A stretch of 64,000 nt of DNA from Amborella trichopoda (taxonomy: Eukaryota; Streptophyta; Magnoliopsida; Amborellales; Amborellaceae), in contig NW_006496517.1 in the NCBI RefSeq assembly GCF_000471905.2, positions 937,257 through 1,001,256 of the forward strand, read 5' to 3'. Below the pieces are notes generated by a model, which was given only the letters and a program-made list of their open reading frames with translations, was not told the DNA's origin and did no database searches. Of this stretch, positions 36,000 through 47,262 are shown piece after piece. The position numbers were made by a program, and so were the translations under genes. Every line of letters starts with the position of its first letter. Positions within the stretch are counted from its first letter, which is position 1.

Positions 36000-38294
36000 A
36001 ACCTACTAAATAGATATAGCTTGACTTTTGTGTGTGTTGTGTGTTTTAGTTTGAGAGAGAGAGAGAGAGCGCGCGAGAGACTCTGATTTTATTATCAGCA
36101 CGTGATGGCCCATGTGGTAGATCCTACTTGTTCTTTTCAAGTGGCTTAACGTTCCTGTTTGGGCATACAAATCACTTTGGTCCCTTTTTTATTAAAGAAG
36201 AAAGGGGATACACTCTGTCTCCAAGCTTGACACTTCTAATGGAAGTGTTGGCACATATTACATGAGTTTATTATGGCAAGACATGTATGTCCTTGTGTCA
36301 ACATGCGTGACATGCGTCTAAGTGTCGACATGCAACACAATGTGAAATTCTAGGTATGGAAGCAACCCTGCCTGGAAGATGCCTTTTACACCAGTTCAAA
36401 TTGCCATGGGAGCTTCCATTAAAATTGGGCCTAAGGAACCTTTCAACTGGCTTGCATCAGTGCAAGAAATGTTTTGACTCTTGAAGCATCATTGCCCTAC
36501 ACTTAAAAATTAGGCCCTTCATCCTGATACCACACAACATGAGGATAAGAACTCAGGACATCACAGACTCGTGAATGATTTTCTCTGGCAACCTCCCTAT
36601 TGTCATTAATGATTTTTTGGATTCACTAAAACATTGGGACAGATCATCCTGTGACAATTACCCACAAGCATAGTGGGGTCATTGACCAGTGTAAATGTTG
36701 GAAACAGCCCAAACTTCGTTCAATCCCCCGTTGTCCTTATGAATTGTACATCTCACACTCCATGGCTCTTAGTTGGACACCGGATATGATTTCAAGGCTT
36801 TTGATCCTTGCCTTGGCATTCATTTTTCTCTGTATCTCATAAATTTGTACCAATGGCAATGCCATGGCATGCATTTGAAAAGCAATATTAGGCATGAAGT
36901 TTTGATGCATGGTCACAAGTGAGGAATCCATGTGTTGCGCTCACATGTAGTTCTAAACTTTACCTTAGATCTCGACAGTTGTGGAGTTTTGACTTTGGAA
37001 ATAGTCTTCCAAATTTGTGATTCTTTGGGTAAATGTCGCTGGTGAGTGCTGTGCAAATTTTCACCATAAACAATCATGGCTTGTAATGTAATAACATAAA
37101 AAGAGGAGTTCAATCCTATTGCTGGTGAAGTTATAGAGAATTGGATTAAAATTCCCCTCCATCTTATGAGCCCCATAGTCTATTGTGATCTAGGAAATGA
37201 GTTCAAATGGTCCACTCTGTTGATTTCTTACCACTTTACTCCCCTAGTGCCATCTAGCTGCCCTCTCCGTCATTTTGATAGCCTCAAGATGTGGATAAAC
37301 CAGGTTTTCTCATGATGAATTGCTGCCTCGAAATATGCTCATTTTGGTCCTATCTTGCCCCAACACACTGGACTGGGCTTGGTCTTTTATTTCAACTCCT
37401 CTTTTTCTCTCCTCACTTTCATGCTTCCCTGATTCTAGGCCATTCTCCATGCCTATTCCTTCTGAAGTCTTCTCATCTTCTTTTTATATTGCCTTACACT
37501 TTCAAACATATTTGATAGAGATGTTGCTTATTTATTATGGGCAAGTACTTAATTAGCATTAGTTTTCCTTGGTGCTATTGTGTCGAAGTATATTTGAAGC
37601 TCTGGGTTAATCATAATTTGTTTGAATGTAGACATGGTTGGCTTGCTTCCTTGAGCAATGTATTAGGTAGGGGCTCCATACTCTGCTGCAACATCCATAT
37701 TTTGTGTTCCATTGGTTTATTATACAAATGTTATTTATTTATTTTTTTGAGAAAGGTTAACTTGATTATACAAATGTTTTTACAAACGTTTTTGGTAACT
37801 ATGCTGTTTGATTAGAGTTGCAGTTGATCCTCATAGGGCCACAAATGCCGATGCTATGTACTTGAGATACTGAATATTTTAGTTCCTCATGGATTGTTAT
37901 TGGCCTAGCAATTCACTAGATGCTGGGGTTATTATGGAGGATGGATGAGCTAAAGGTTTTGCTCGAAAGGGTACCAATTTCTTAACGTGTCTGGCTTTCA
38001 GAATAGCTTTAAAACCTCATTAAAAAATATAAAAATAAACAACGAAAATCTTTCTTGAAACCAGTGTTTATTAATTCTAGTGGTTGACTCATCTAGAACA
38101 GCTTGATGTCGGTAAGCTTGATGACCACGACTCAGCTAATCATGATTGAATGAATTACTGTTCTCCCTGCTTTCTGAGATGAGAATGTTCCTCTTTAGAT
38201 TATTGAAGTTGTTAGTACTACTGTTTGTTTGGTTCTGATGTATTATTTAGATGCCGTCTCCGTGATCTTGAAAGTTTGGCTATTGTCATTGCAG
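36000..38294 (+). other. Unique-looking non-coding stretch, intron-like
   Basis: No gene or transposon recognised. It has a GA microsatellite (about 36053-36085). From about 37300 it is T-rich on the plus strand, as intron sense strands are in plants, and it ends with an acceptor-like ttggctattgtcattgcag at 38276-38294. Confidence 0.4.
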
Positions 38295-38415
38295 GGAAGA
38301 GGGGAAGGAGGCAAGGCCATACTGGGGCGGTGTGGGAATGCAATGTCAACTGGGAAGTGGGGACATTTGTGGCACTGAGGATGATGTAGCACGATCAATT
38401 TGCTCTTTGAAATAA
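38295..38415 (+). CDS. Candidate distant terminal exon of the NST1-like gene
   Basis: A good acceptor (pyrimidine-rich, attgcag) precedes an open segment of 40 codons ending in TAA at 38413-38415. If joined to the donor at 10859 the phase is correct (aa plus g gives Lys) and the peptide opens EEGKEARPYWGG. This would imply a 27 kb intron full of transposons. I did not recognise the peptide as a conserved NST1-like C-terminus, and chance could produce such a segment. Low confidence. Confidence 0.15.
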
Positions 38416-38599
38416 AATGGGTTCGTAGGATAACGGTAAACATGGTGCTGGTTTCCACTTCTCCTTTGCAGTTTTGTTTCAGAAATATTCCTACAATATG
38501 TATATGTATTTCCAAAGTATGCATATTGTAAGAATATTTCTCCTAGAAAAAGAAATATCAGATAAAGGAAAGCTGCTACTATGCATTTTCTTGGAACTA

Positions 38600-38790
38600 A
38601 TTGTGGCAACAGGCCGGGCCGGGCCAAAAACAAAAGAAGAAAAAATAATAGAAAAACAAGAAAAAAAGGAGGGCCGGCCAGGTGGAAACTGGGCGGGCAT
38701 TGGCCCTATCCCAGCCCTCCAGCCACAGTTTGTGGCCCAAGCCCAAATTTTTTAGGGCCGGGCTACCCGACTCATTACCAATCCTAGGCA
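38600..38790. repeat. GGCC-rich MITE
   Basis: GC-rich block from ttgtggcaacaggccgggcc to gactcattaccaatcctagg. The ends are inversely related (ggcaa / ttacc) and the interior has ggccgggcc and ggccca motifs. Similar to the patches near 6040 and 18410. No clear target duplication. Confidence 0.5.
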
Positions 38791-38858
38791 TGTAGATCCT
38801 CCAGAAAGCATCGCAAATGTGGGTACCTACAAAACTGAAGAGAGACATGCATTTTGCG

Positions 38859-39448
38859 TAGGGGTGGCAACGGGTTTGGTTGGACCTGAACCCAGGTCCG
38901 ACTAGGATACCGGTCCAGGTTTTGGACCCGGATGCGACCCGTCGGGTCCAAAAGTTGGATCCATACCCGAACCTGTCGGATCTTGGGCTTGGTTGGGTCC
39001 ATTTCCACCCTCATGAGTTTTTTTTTTTCTCTTTTTATTTATTTATTTACTATCATATACCAATATTATTGACAACAAGGTCATAATCACCCATCATTAG
39101 ATTTCAAGCCATATGATTTGTCTTTAATAGCTAAAGATAATTGCGAGTTCTTATTGTATAAGATTCTTAATACACCCTAACAAATGGGCTCTAAGTATTT
39201 TATCTCCAACAGTTTATGGGTATGAGTTGGATACGGATTCGGTCCAACTGGATCCGGATCCAGACCTGAACACTGTTTAGGTCTAGGTTTTGGAATCGGA
39301 TCCAACCCGCCGGGTCCAAATGTTGGACCCATACCCAGGTTTGGAGCCGGACCCGACCCGCCAGGTCTAAATGTTGGGGACCCATAACCAGATCTGTCGG
39401 GTATACCCAGTGGGTCTTGTGTTTGGTTTGGGTCCATTGCCACCCCTA
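38859..39448. mobile_element. hAT-type MITE with taggggtggcaa ends
   Basis: 590-bp element starting taggggtggcaacggg and ending ccattgccaccccta, a good inverted pair. Flanks attttgcg (38851-38858) and atattgcg (39449-39456) match at seven of eight positions, as expected for an 8-bp hAT target duplication. Both halves are rich in gggtccaa/ggacccgg motifs, separated by an AT-rich centre (39012-39200), so it may be two nested copies. Non-coding despite long frames on the minus strand. Confidence 0.8.
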
Positions 39449-40257
39449 ATATTGCGACGCCGGCCTCCAGCATGCCAGCGGTTTGCAAAGTTAACGCATC
39501 TGACCATGGACAAAGGATCGTTGAGATGAGCAGTGGCTCTCCGGTCACCTGGACATTGACAGAATTGAGCGAGGATGTAGGAGCTCATCTAGGCCGTCCA
39601 TTTTCAAGTTGTCAACAGAGTGACAATTATTGGCGATGCATGAAATTACCGTCTTTTTAGCATGATAATTTCGGAGGATGATACCATCTTTGTGATATTA
39701 TCCAAGGAAATGCAATTATTGCAATATTTTAGGGTTTCTATTAAAATCGCTCTAATTAATCTTCCGATTTAGATTGCCCTTGCCTAAAAATCATGATTAT
39801 CTATATAAAATGATTCATATTAAATTCTTAAACTTGCCGTATGAAGAGGATTGCGTTAACCTTATGGGCTTTGCAAACAGGGATCATTAGAAGTCCAGCA
39901 GTACTGGATTTCTTATGGAAAAAACTTTATTTCAAGGTTAGAAATAGGGAAAAAGATTTCCTTTTATTACCCTTTAATTTATCTTTCCTTATTTATAAAA
40001 TATAAGTGCATCAATTATCAGTCATCAGTAACTGTAAATCTGCAGGGAAAATGACGTATATCCACCAAAAAGGATATATACCCCCTGTATAATAGGGTTC
40101 GTTGGCACTACCCCTTCAACGTAAAAGAAAAGAATATTTGTTCTCTTTTTCTTTTTCATTGTTTAAGTTATAATAGTTACCATTTTTCCTTTTTTCATAA
40201 CCCCATCATATAAATAGAATTTGTTTTCTTTTTTCATAGGAAAAAGTTTATATTATC
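39449..40257. other. Non-coding stretch
   Basis: No gene or repeat recognised. Mostly AT-rich after 39660. Confidence 0.5.
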
Positions 40258-40490
40258 TACACCGTCCATTTTCAAAATTTTCATATGTTTATAGATCTAC
40301 TTGATTTTAACTATATTTGAAATTTGAAATTTTATAATTAGATATAAAAATAGATTTTGAGATAATCATAAGAACATTTTACATCAAAATTATGTCCCAT
40401 GATAAAATTTGAAGGTACACCTTACCTCTACAGCTACGGATGCATCCGTATGTCAATTGCACCCTTTATCATAAGCCCAGCATATACATG
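40258..40490 (+). repeat. Dispersed repeat family, copy 3
   Basis: Closest relative of 34345-34530 and, inverted, of 3865-4060. The left flank accgtccattt matches the inverse of atggacggt next to copy 1, so the family unit is probably about 230 bp. Confidence 0.8.
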
Positions 40491-40799
40491 GAATTTGATA
40501 GGATACTTGAGGAAACTAAATGGAAAGGAGAAAAAATAAAAAATAAATGGATATCGTCTTTGGGTAAGTAAAAAAATGAAGAAAATAGTAAGCGAGTGGG
40601 GATTTGAGCCCCTGCTTTTATGTGAGAATGGAGTTAGAGGCTTCATCATAGGGTTCGTTGATACTACCGTTGAGGCTCTAACCCATTCTAAAAAAAAATG
40701 GCTATAAACTTTGGTGTATAGGAAAGGATAATAATAAAAATGTCGTAGGCATGATAGTAGACACATTTAAAAGATGAAATAATTAATATCAGGAGAATA
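40491..40799. other. Short non-coding stretch
   Basis: No gene recognised. The motif atagggttcgttg(g/a) at about 40648 repeats one at 40096, suggesting another local duplication. Confidence 0.4.
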
Positions 40800-43280
40800 G
40801 GTTATAGACTCCTATTAATTAAACTTGTATTATGAGAAGTGGTAATTAACATAATTAATATTTATGCGCCACAAATAGGATTAGATGATAACATTAATGG
40901 ACAATTTTGGGAAGACATGGATGGAATAGTCCAAGACATACCAAATAAAGAAAATATTTTTTTATGAGAGGACTTGAATGATCATGTAGCGAAAGATAGT
41001 ATAGGATATGAAGGGATACATGGGGGATATGGGTTTAAGGAAAGAAATGAGATGGGTGAGGTTATTTTAAATTTTGCTATTGCCTATGATCTAGCAATAG
41101 CAAACACTTCAAAAAATGAGATGAATATTTAATAATATATAATATTCAAAAGAACATTTAATAACTTATAAAAGTGGATCACATAAAAGCTGGATAGACT
41201 TCTTCCTAGTGAAGATGGTAGATCAATCGTCATATAAATATTGCAAGTTTATTCCAAGAGAGAGTTTTACTACCCAACATAGGCTTGTTGTTGTAGACGT
41301 CTACATAAAGAAATAGAAGAGAGGGTGAAATTAATAGGTCCCAGAACTAGGTGGTAGACTTTAAAAAATGGGAAGATAGATTTATTTAGGGATAAATTAG
41401 TTAACGATTGAAAATAAAGCTTTAAACATGAGGTCAATATTATGTGGAATGAGATGGCTGACTGTATTAAGAAAGTGGCAAAAAACGATTTAAGATAATA
41501 GAGGGAAAATAAATTTTGATAAGGAAACTTGGTGTTGAGTGATGAGGATCAGAAGGCCATTAGCGAAAAACCAAGGTTTAAAAAATTAGTGACCTGATCT
41601 GGAATCGGGTGATCTGGATCGGGAATTGCCCAGGACGCTCCAGATTAAGCCAAAAAAATGGGATTTGGGAGGGTTCCAAATAGTAGAATCGTCGATTTTT
41701 TCGCGGAACCGTCGATTCCTCATCGAGTTCGACTGATTCTTCATGGATTCCGACTGCTTCTTCATTGAGTCAAGTGAAAAAAAAAAGAATGAACAGTTTT
41801 TTCTTCAATTGTTTTTTAAAAAAATTGAAGCAAAAATTACCAATCTAATGGTTCTTCCGATCCAAGTATGGGTGTGATCGATACGAGTCATCGATCAGTG
41901 TTTTTTAAACCTTGCGAAAATCTATCAAGTTATAAAATTTGTCAATGTAATAGAAATGATCAAAACTTAGAAGAATATAACAATACTAGAAAAACACTAA
42001 ACAAATAGTAAGTAAGGCTAAACTTAAGGTTTATGATAATCTATATAGTACATTGAGAACAAGAAAAGGTGAAAAAGATATCTTCAAATTAGCATAAATA
42101 ATAGAGAAAAGTGTATGGATCTAGATCATATTAAATGGCATTAAGAGTGATGATCAAATGATCTTGGTGGGATGAAGATGTCAATGAAAGGTGGAGAGTT
42201 TGCTTTTAAAAATTATTAAATGATGAACACGATGAAAACATAGCGGCAGAAGGAACTGTTGGCATAAATAATTGCGAAGGTCATAGATTTATTCGTAGAA
42301 TTAAGATATTGGAGGTGAAAGAAAGCTTTGAAAATGTGAAGATAGGAAAAGCTTTAGGATCAAATGATATCCCGATAGAGGTTTGTAAGTGCATGGGGAG
42401 ATTGGTATCGACTGGCCGATTAAGTTGTTCAACATAGTGTTGAGAACAAAAAAAATGACAGACGAATGGAGGAAAAGTATTGTGGTACTTGTTTATAAGA
42501 ATAAATGAGATATATAGTATAGTGTAAACTATTGAGGGATCAAACTTATGAGCAACATTATGAAGCTTTGTGAGAGATTGATTGAGCACCGACTGAGGCA
42601 TGAAACGAGTGTATTAGAAAACCAATTGGTTTTTTGTGAGGGAGGTCAACAACCCGAAGCTATTTTTCTACTTAGGCAACTTATTAAGAAGTTTAGGGCG
42701 AAGCGAAAAGACGTCTCCCGATACTATATCGACTTGGTGAGCAACATGTACGATGAAGCACTAACTAGTGTATGATAACTAGTGGAGAGATGAGCAAGTT
42801 TTCAATGACATTTGGTCTACATAAGGGGTCAGCATCGAGCGCATACCTCATTGTCTTAGTTTTAGGCGGAATGTTGGGTGGTCAAAAAATAATATACTCA
42901 AAGAATGAGTATAGCAGATATGAGTATATTGAGATGGATGAGTGATAAGACAAAGAAGTGATGGAATTCGTATTAAATACATTCGAGAAAATTTATGTGT
43001 GGCACCTATAGGCGACAAGATAAGAGAGAGTAGACTTGGATGTGCTTGTCTTGTGTGGCACGTATTTAGTACAACACTTGTTAGGATATCCGAGTTAGTT
43101 TCAAGTAGAAGGATAAAAAAGGGCAAAGTAGACCCAAAAGGACATGGTTGGAAACAGTGAGAAAAGATATAGAGACATATAGCCTCATTGAGGGTGTGAC
43201 TATTTACAAAATAAAATAGTAGACCAAGATTTGTGCAGCCGACCCCAATTAGTTGAAAAATAGCTTTGATGATGACCTAA
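40800..43280 (+). mobile_element. RTE LINE, decayed, with a nested MITE
   Basis: In order on the plus strand, with frame breaks: an endonuclease segment (IYAPQ..GYEGIHGGYGFKERNEMGE..AYDLAIANT, 40850-41110), HLITYKSGSHKSWIDFFLVK (41155-41220), a reverse-transcriptase segment (MKLCERLIEHRLR..ENQLVF, 42560-42640), SNMYDEALTSV (42740-42775), and the C-terminal IKYIRENLCVAPIGDKIRESRL block (42970-43030). The tail gccgaccccaattagttg plus gatgatga ends at about 43280. The active-site ADD region is deleted or lost between 42780 and 42900. A MITE at 41571-41913 interrupts the copy. Confidence 0.85.
41571..41913. mobile_element. hAT-type MITE nested in the RTE LINE
   Basis: 343-bp insertion with ends ccaaggtttaaaaaatta and, inverted, aaggtttaaaaaacactgat. 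Flanks gcgaaaaa (41563-41570) and gcgaaaat (41914-41921) fit an 8-bp duplication. Sub-terminal sequence is rich in gatctggatcggga-like repeats. Because it interrupts LINE sequence it is younger than the LINE. Confidence 0.75.
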
Positions 43281-44040
43281 GGTTTACAAGATGAGTGGGA
43301 GAGAGATGGGAGTTTAAGGGATGTTGAGAGAGAGTATGTGGAAGGGGTTTAAAGGCGAGGAAAAGAGAGATCAAGATGTGGATTTTTCTAGGGTATGGAT
43401 AATGAGATCATTAAAAAAAATAGAGAAGGATAAATGCTGTAATTTTGGACAATGAAAAAGATGTTAAAGCGTTATTTTCTTTTAACTTAGAGGGGCCAAT
43501 GAGTTTTCTATTGACTTGAAGGTTTATTTAATATTATTCTTAGGGCTCTTAAGAACAAAGCCTTACTAGATTTTATTTTTAAGATATAGGTCCTATTAAA
43601 TATTTAATTTTGGCTCCCTGTTTCTTTTAGAAATCTAATTTTTATTTTCACCCACATTCTCTCACTCTAGAAACCCAACTCCATTTATGCCTCCCATATT
43701 CTCTCTATATATGCCCCATCTCATTTCTTCTCTAGAAACCCCAACCCTATCTTGCTTTCTCTATGTAAAGAGGAAAATAATGTGTTAGGTTTTCAAATAG
43801 AGGATGCGAGAGAAAGGAAGAAACCATGAAAAGGAGAGATAGAGATGAAAAGCTGTAAGTGTTTGTTGTGAAAAGAGGGGCAAATCGGTCTAATTACAGG
43901 ACTTTAAAAAGTGGGAGGGCGAGGGCGAAACTTAAAAAAAAAATCTCATAAGGTTTCAGTCCTTAAAAGAAAAATTCGTGCGAGGGTTTTTTATTAAAAA
44001 GTCCTTATAATTGCAGAGACTGTATGTCCTTTTCGCAAAT
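43281..44040. other. Non-coding GA/CT-rich stretch
   Basis: No gene recognised. The CT-rich part (43640-43760) repeats ctctagaaaccccaac-like segments and resembles the leader of an LTR, but no boundaries could be set. Confidence 0.4.
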
Positions 44041-44042
44041 TT

Positions 44043-44045
<3 letters not shown>

Positions 44046-44086
<41 letters not shown>

Positions 44087-44236
44087 GAGACGACTAGTCG
44101 TCGTACTACTATAACTACTAACTAAGTTAATTAAGCTTTAACACGTACGTAACCAAACTAACGACTAGTATTNNNNNNNNNNNNNNNNNNNNAACGTAAT
44201 TACGTAGAGTAGTACGTAGTATCTTCGTTACTACTA

Positions 44237-44283
<47 letters not shown>

Positions 44284-44290
44284 ANACGCA
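44046..44290. repeat. TA microsatellites around an assembly gap
   Basis: Two long TA runs (about 44047-44083 and 44239-44281) flank a 20-base N run (44173-44192). The bases between are simple and partly palindromic (gacgactagtcgtcg; acgtacgt). Confidence 0.9.
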
Positions 44291-44884
44291 TGTCGTCACC
44301 TATAATCACTAGTAATATAAGTTTACTCGCAACAATCAGATCTTGATCAGGCGGTTGAAAATCGAAGCCACACGCCCAAAATTTCATCCCTATCTGGTTT
44401 TTCTTAAAAAAAAAATTAAAAAATTTAAATAACGACATACATTTTCTGCATCTCCAAAAGCCTAATAACCACATGACCTGTATCCTTCCACCATATCACC
44501 AACAAAAAGTGCAGACTCAAGAGTTCTTACAGATCAAAAGACCAATTCCTGTTTCTCTCTTGATAATTCATTCCATCATGAAATGATCTATGGAATATCA
44601 AATATACAATTTTTTTGAATGTCAAATTGTAACCGCAGTTCTACAACTTGATCAAGAGGTTTTTCACACCCATATTACTAGCGTTATGGCATTGAATAAT
44701 GCGGCTAGACAAAATCACACATGAAAAGAAATCAAAACCAATAAGATTTATAATAAAACAACAAGAAAAAAAAAAGCAAACTCAACTTTGAATTTCCATT
44801 CATGACCATCATAGCCGTTTGAGAAAATGATGGACCTAATTCCAAGTTTTGAAGACCCAATATGAACAAATCCAACTAAACCAA
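44291..44884. other. Non-coding stretch
   Basis: No gene recognised in this AT-rich stretch. Confidence 0.5.
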
Positions 44885-44950
44885 CTTATAATATCCATTT
44901 GCGTAGCCGATCTCAAATAGTTGAAAAAAGGTTCTGATGATGATGATTCA
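44885..44950 (+). mobile_element. RTE LINE 3' tail remnant
   Basis: Gcgtagccgatctcaaatagttgaa followed by a gatgatgatgatt microsatellite is a diverged copy of the RTE tail seen at 43240-43280. No coding part remains. Confidence 0.65.
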
Positions 44951-45028
44951 CCATTTTTGGTTGAATCGTTATCAACGCCTCCATCTATCCTTCTGATTCG
45001 AAAATAAGGACTATTACTTTGGTTGAGA

Positions 45029-47111
45029 GTAGTGTTTAAAAAGTCGGTGAGTCGAACTGGACTCGCCCTGTTCGACTCGGGAATCGGCACACCCGTGCTG
45101 GTTCCAGCGAAACACGGGGAATCGCCCGAGTCACTGTTCAAACACGGGTAAACAATGTTTTGCGATGGGAATCATCACATTTTGGCATTTTTTTGATAAT
45201 TGTTGTGCTTTTTCAGCATGTGAATCTAATATTTCAGCTTTTTTATTTAGCTTTTCAGCCTTATCATTCGATAAATTGGAGTTGAAATCTTCAATTTCGA
45301 TCACAAATAGGTGGATTTGTGACGAACAACGTTTTTTTTTTAGGTTTCTGCTATTTTTTTGATTTCAAGCAAAATAGGGCATCATTTTTTGTAAAATATG
45401 AGGGTTATTGATCTTAATAGTGTTATTTAGAAGAAATTAATTATACCTTGTGAGTATTTTGGTCCATTACAACTCAGGTTTGGATTTGAAGCCACGGTTG
45501 TAGAAAAATAGGTAAGAAGTTCTGTTTTTTGCCATTTAATTGATTGCATTCAAGTTTTTGCAAATATTTTGTTAATATTATAGGGTTTTGATTTCTTATA
45601 GTGTTATTTATAATAAAATGTATTTAATTAGATCGAATTTGTTTGATTTGAGTTGGATTTTCGAGTTCAAATGACTGATGTCAGGTTAGGTCTGCGTTTT
45701 TTCTGCGTTTTTTTTTTCCACCATTATTTGAATTGCATATGAAATAGATCACTGTTTTGTATGAAATAAGAGGGAAATTAGTCGTGATTGTGTTATTCAT
45801 CAGAAATTCTACATCCTTTTGTGTTAATTTTGGTGGATTTGTAGTGGATTTTCGATTTTGAGTCACGGTTTTGGGAAGAACAGTTAGGGTTTTTTTTTTT
45901 CCTGCCAAACTACAAGTATGAGACAAATTAAAGTACAATTATGAATTATTTTAGAGGGGGTTTTTAAGGCAATACTGTTATTCAATTAATTTTGTATATA
46001 ATTTGCCAGATTAAGCAATTTTTATTGCTCGATTTCGGATGAAGAGGAGTTGTGGGTGCGTTTTTTGAATTTTTTTTTTGATGATCGATTTTTTTGAAAA
46101 ATCGTGATTTTTTGAAAAATTGTAAAAATCGTGACCTTGTTTTGATTATCATGACGAATTAAACTTTATTTTTAATTTTTATTGTTAAATGTTTAGTACG
46201 AAAAAATGCATCTTGATAGATTATTGATGCAAAAAAATACATGTTAAATTTTTAATGCAAAACTGCAATTTTTTAATTTTAATGCATAAAATGTCTGTAT
46301 ATGATTGATAAATATTTTATCATTATATGATCTTGAATGACTGTATCATTGTAAATATTATTTGTGGCATGTATGTATATTCTTGGTATTTAACTGTATG
46401 AATATCATTGTAAAAAAATAGTAGAATGTATGATAATTATATTATCTTGTATTTTTTAATTTTATTATTAAATTTTTAATGCAAAAAATAAATATACATA
46501 AATTGTATATACTTTCTTGATAATTGAGTTGTAGGCATGTTTGAAGATTGCATTTTTTGTTATATTATCTTGCATTTTTGTAATTGAGATGTACGATTAT
46601 TTGTGATCATTTTAATTGAGTTGAGGTTGTACCCACTAGTTCATTGTAAATATTATTTTTGGCATTGTGAATGATTATATCATTGTAGATATTTTTTGTG
46701 TCACATGTACGTGTAGTGGCATTATGGATGAGTATATTATTGTAAATTTTTTTGCCAAATTGTATGCTTTATTTTACTCCATGTATGATGATGTACTTAA
46801 TCCATGATAATTCTATGCTTATCCTTTTGTGTAATGTAAATTAAATGGTAAACAATCGTTCATGCAGGGAAAGAACATATCAATATTTGCATATTCATGC
46901 AAAAAAATGAAAATTCTTAATGGAGGACCCCTATTTCTTTTTGGATTTCTAAAAGACAACATTTATAATGAATTTTAATACATTTTTCAAAAATTTTTTA
47001 AGGCTTAATCTAATCGATTCGGTCGATTTTCGATCCAGATTGCTGATTCACCGATTCGAAAAGATTTTTGAGGTGCCCGATCCGAGGCAGCGATCCGTTT
47101 TTTAAACCATT
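45029..47111. mobile_element. Large non-autonomous hAT-like element
   Basis: 2.08-kb block with identical flanking repeats: ggttgaga at 45021-45028 and 47112-47119, the identity extending to ttggttgagag. Ends: agtgtttaaaaagtcggtg on the left and, inverted, atggtttaaaaaacggatc on the right. Next to the ends are GC-rich sub-terminal motifs (cgactcgggaatcgg; gattcggtcgattttcgatc). The interior is very T-rich on the plus strand, with no recognisable transposase. Likely a long internally replaced derivative related to the MITE at 41571. Confidence 0.75.
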
Positions 47112-47262
47112 GGTTGAGAGAGTGCAACCAAAGGGCAACAAGACCTTTGTGTTTAGTGGTTTCCAATAATGCATGTATCCTTTTTAACTCTTTAGCGTGC
47201 ACTACATAATTCTTAAAAGTCAATTGCTAACTTGAATCAGCCGAAGTTCGGGAGCAGTTAGG

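Noticed and set aside
36360..37200. Possible retroelement gag on the minus strand
   Set aside because: Some open stretches but no zinc knuckle, protease or polymerase motif could be read.
38784..39548. Long Pro/Gly/Asp-rich minus-strand frames
   Set aside because: Produced by the gggtccaa-type repeats of the hAT MITE, not by a gene.
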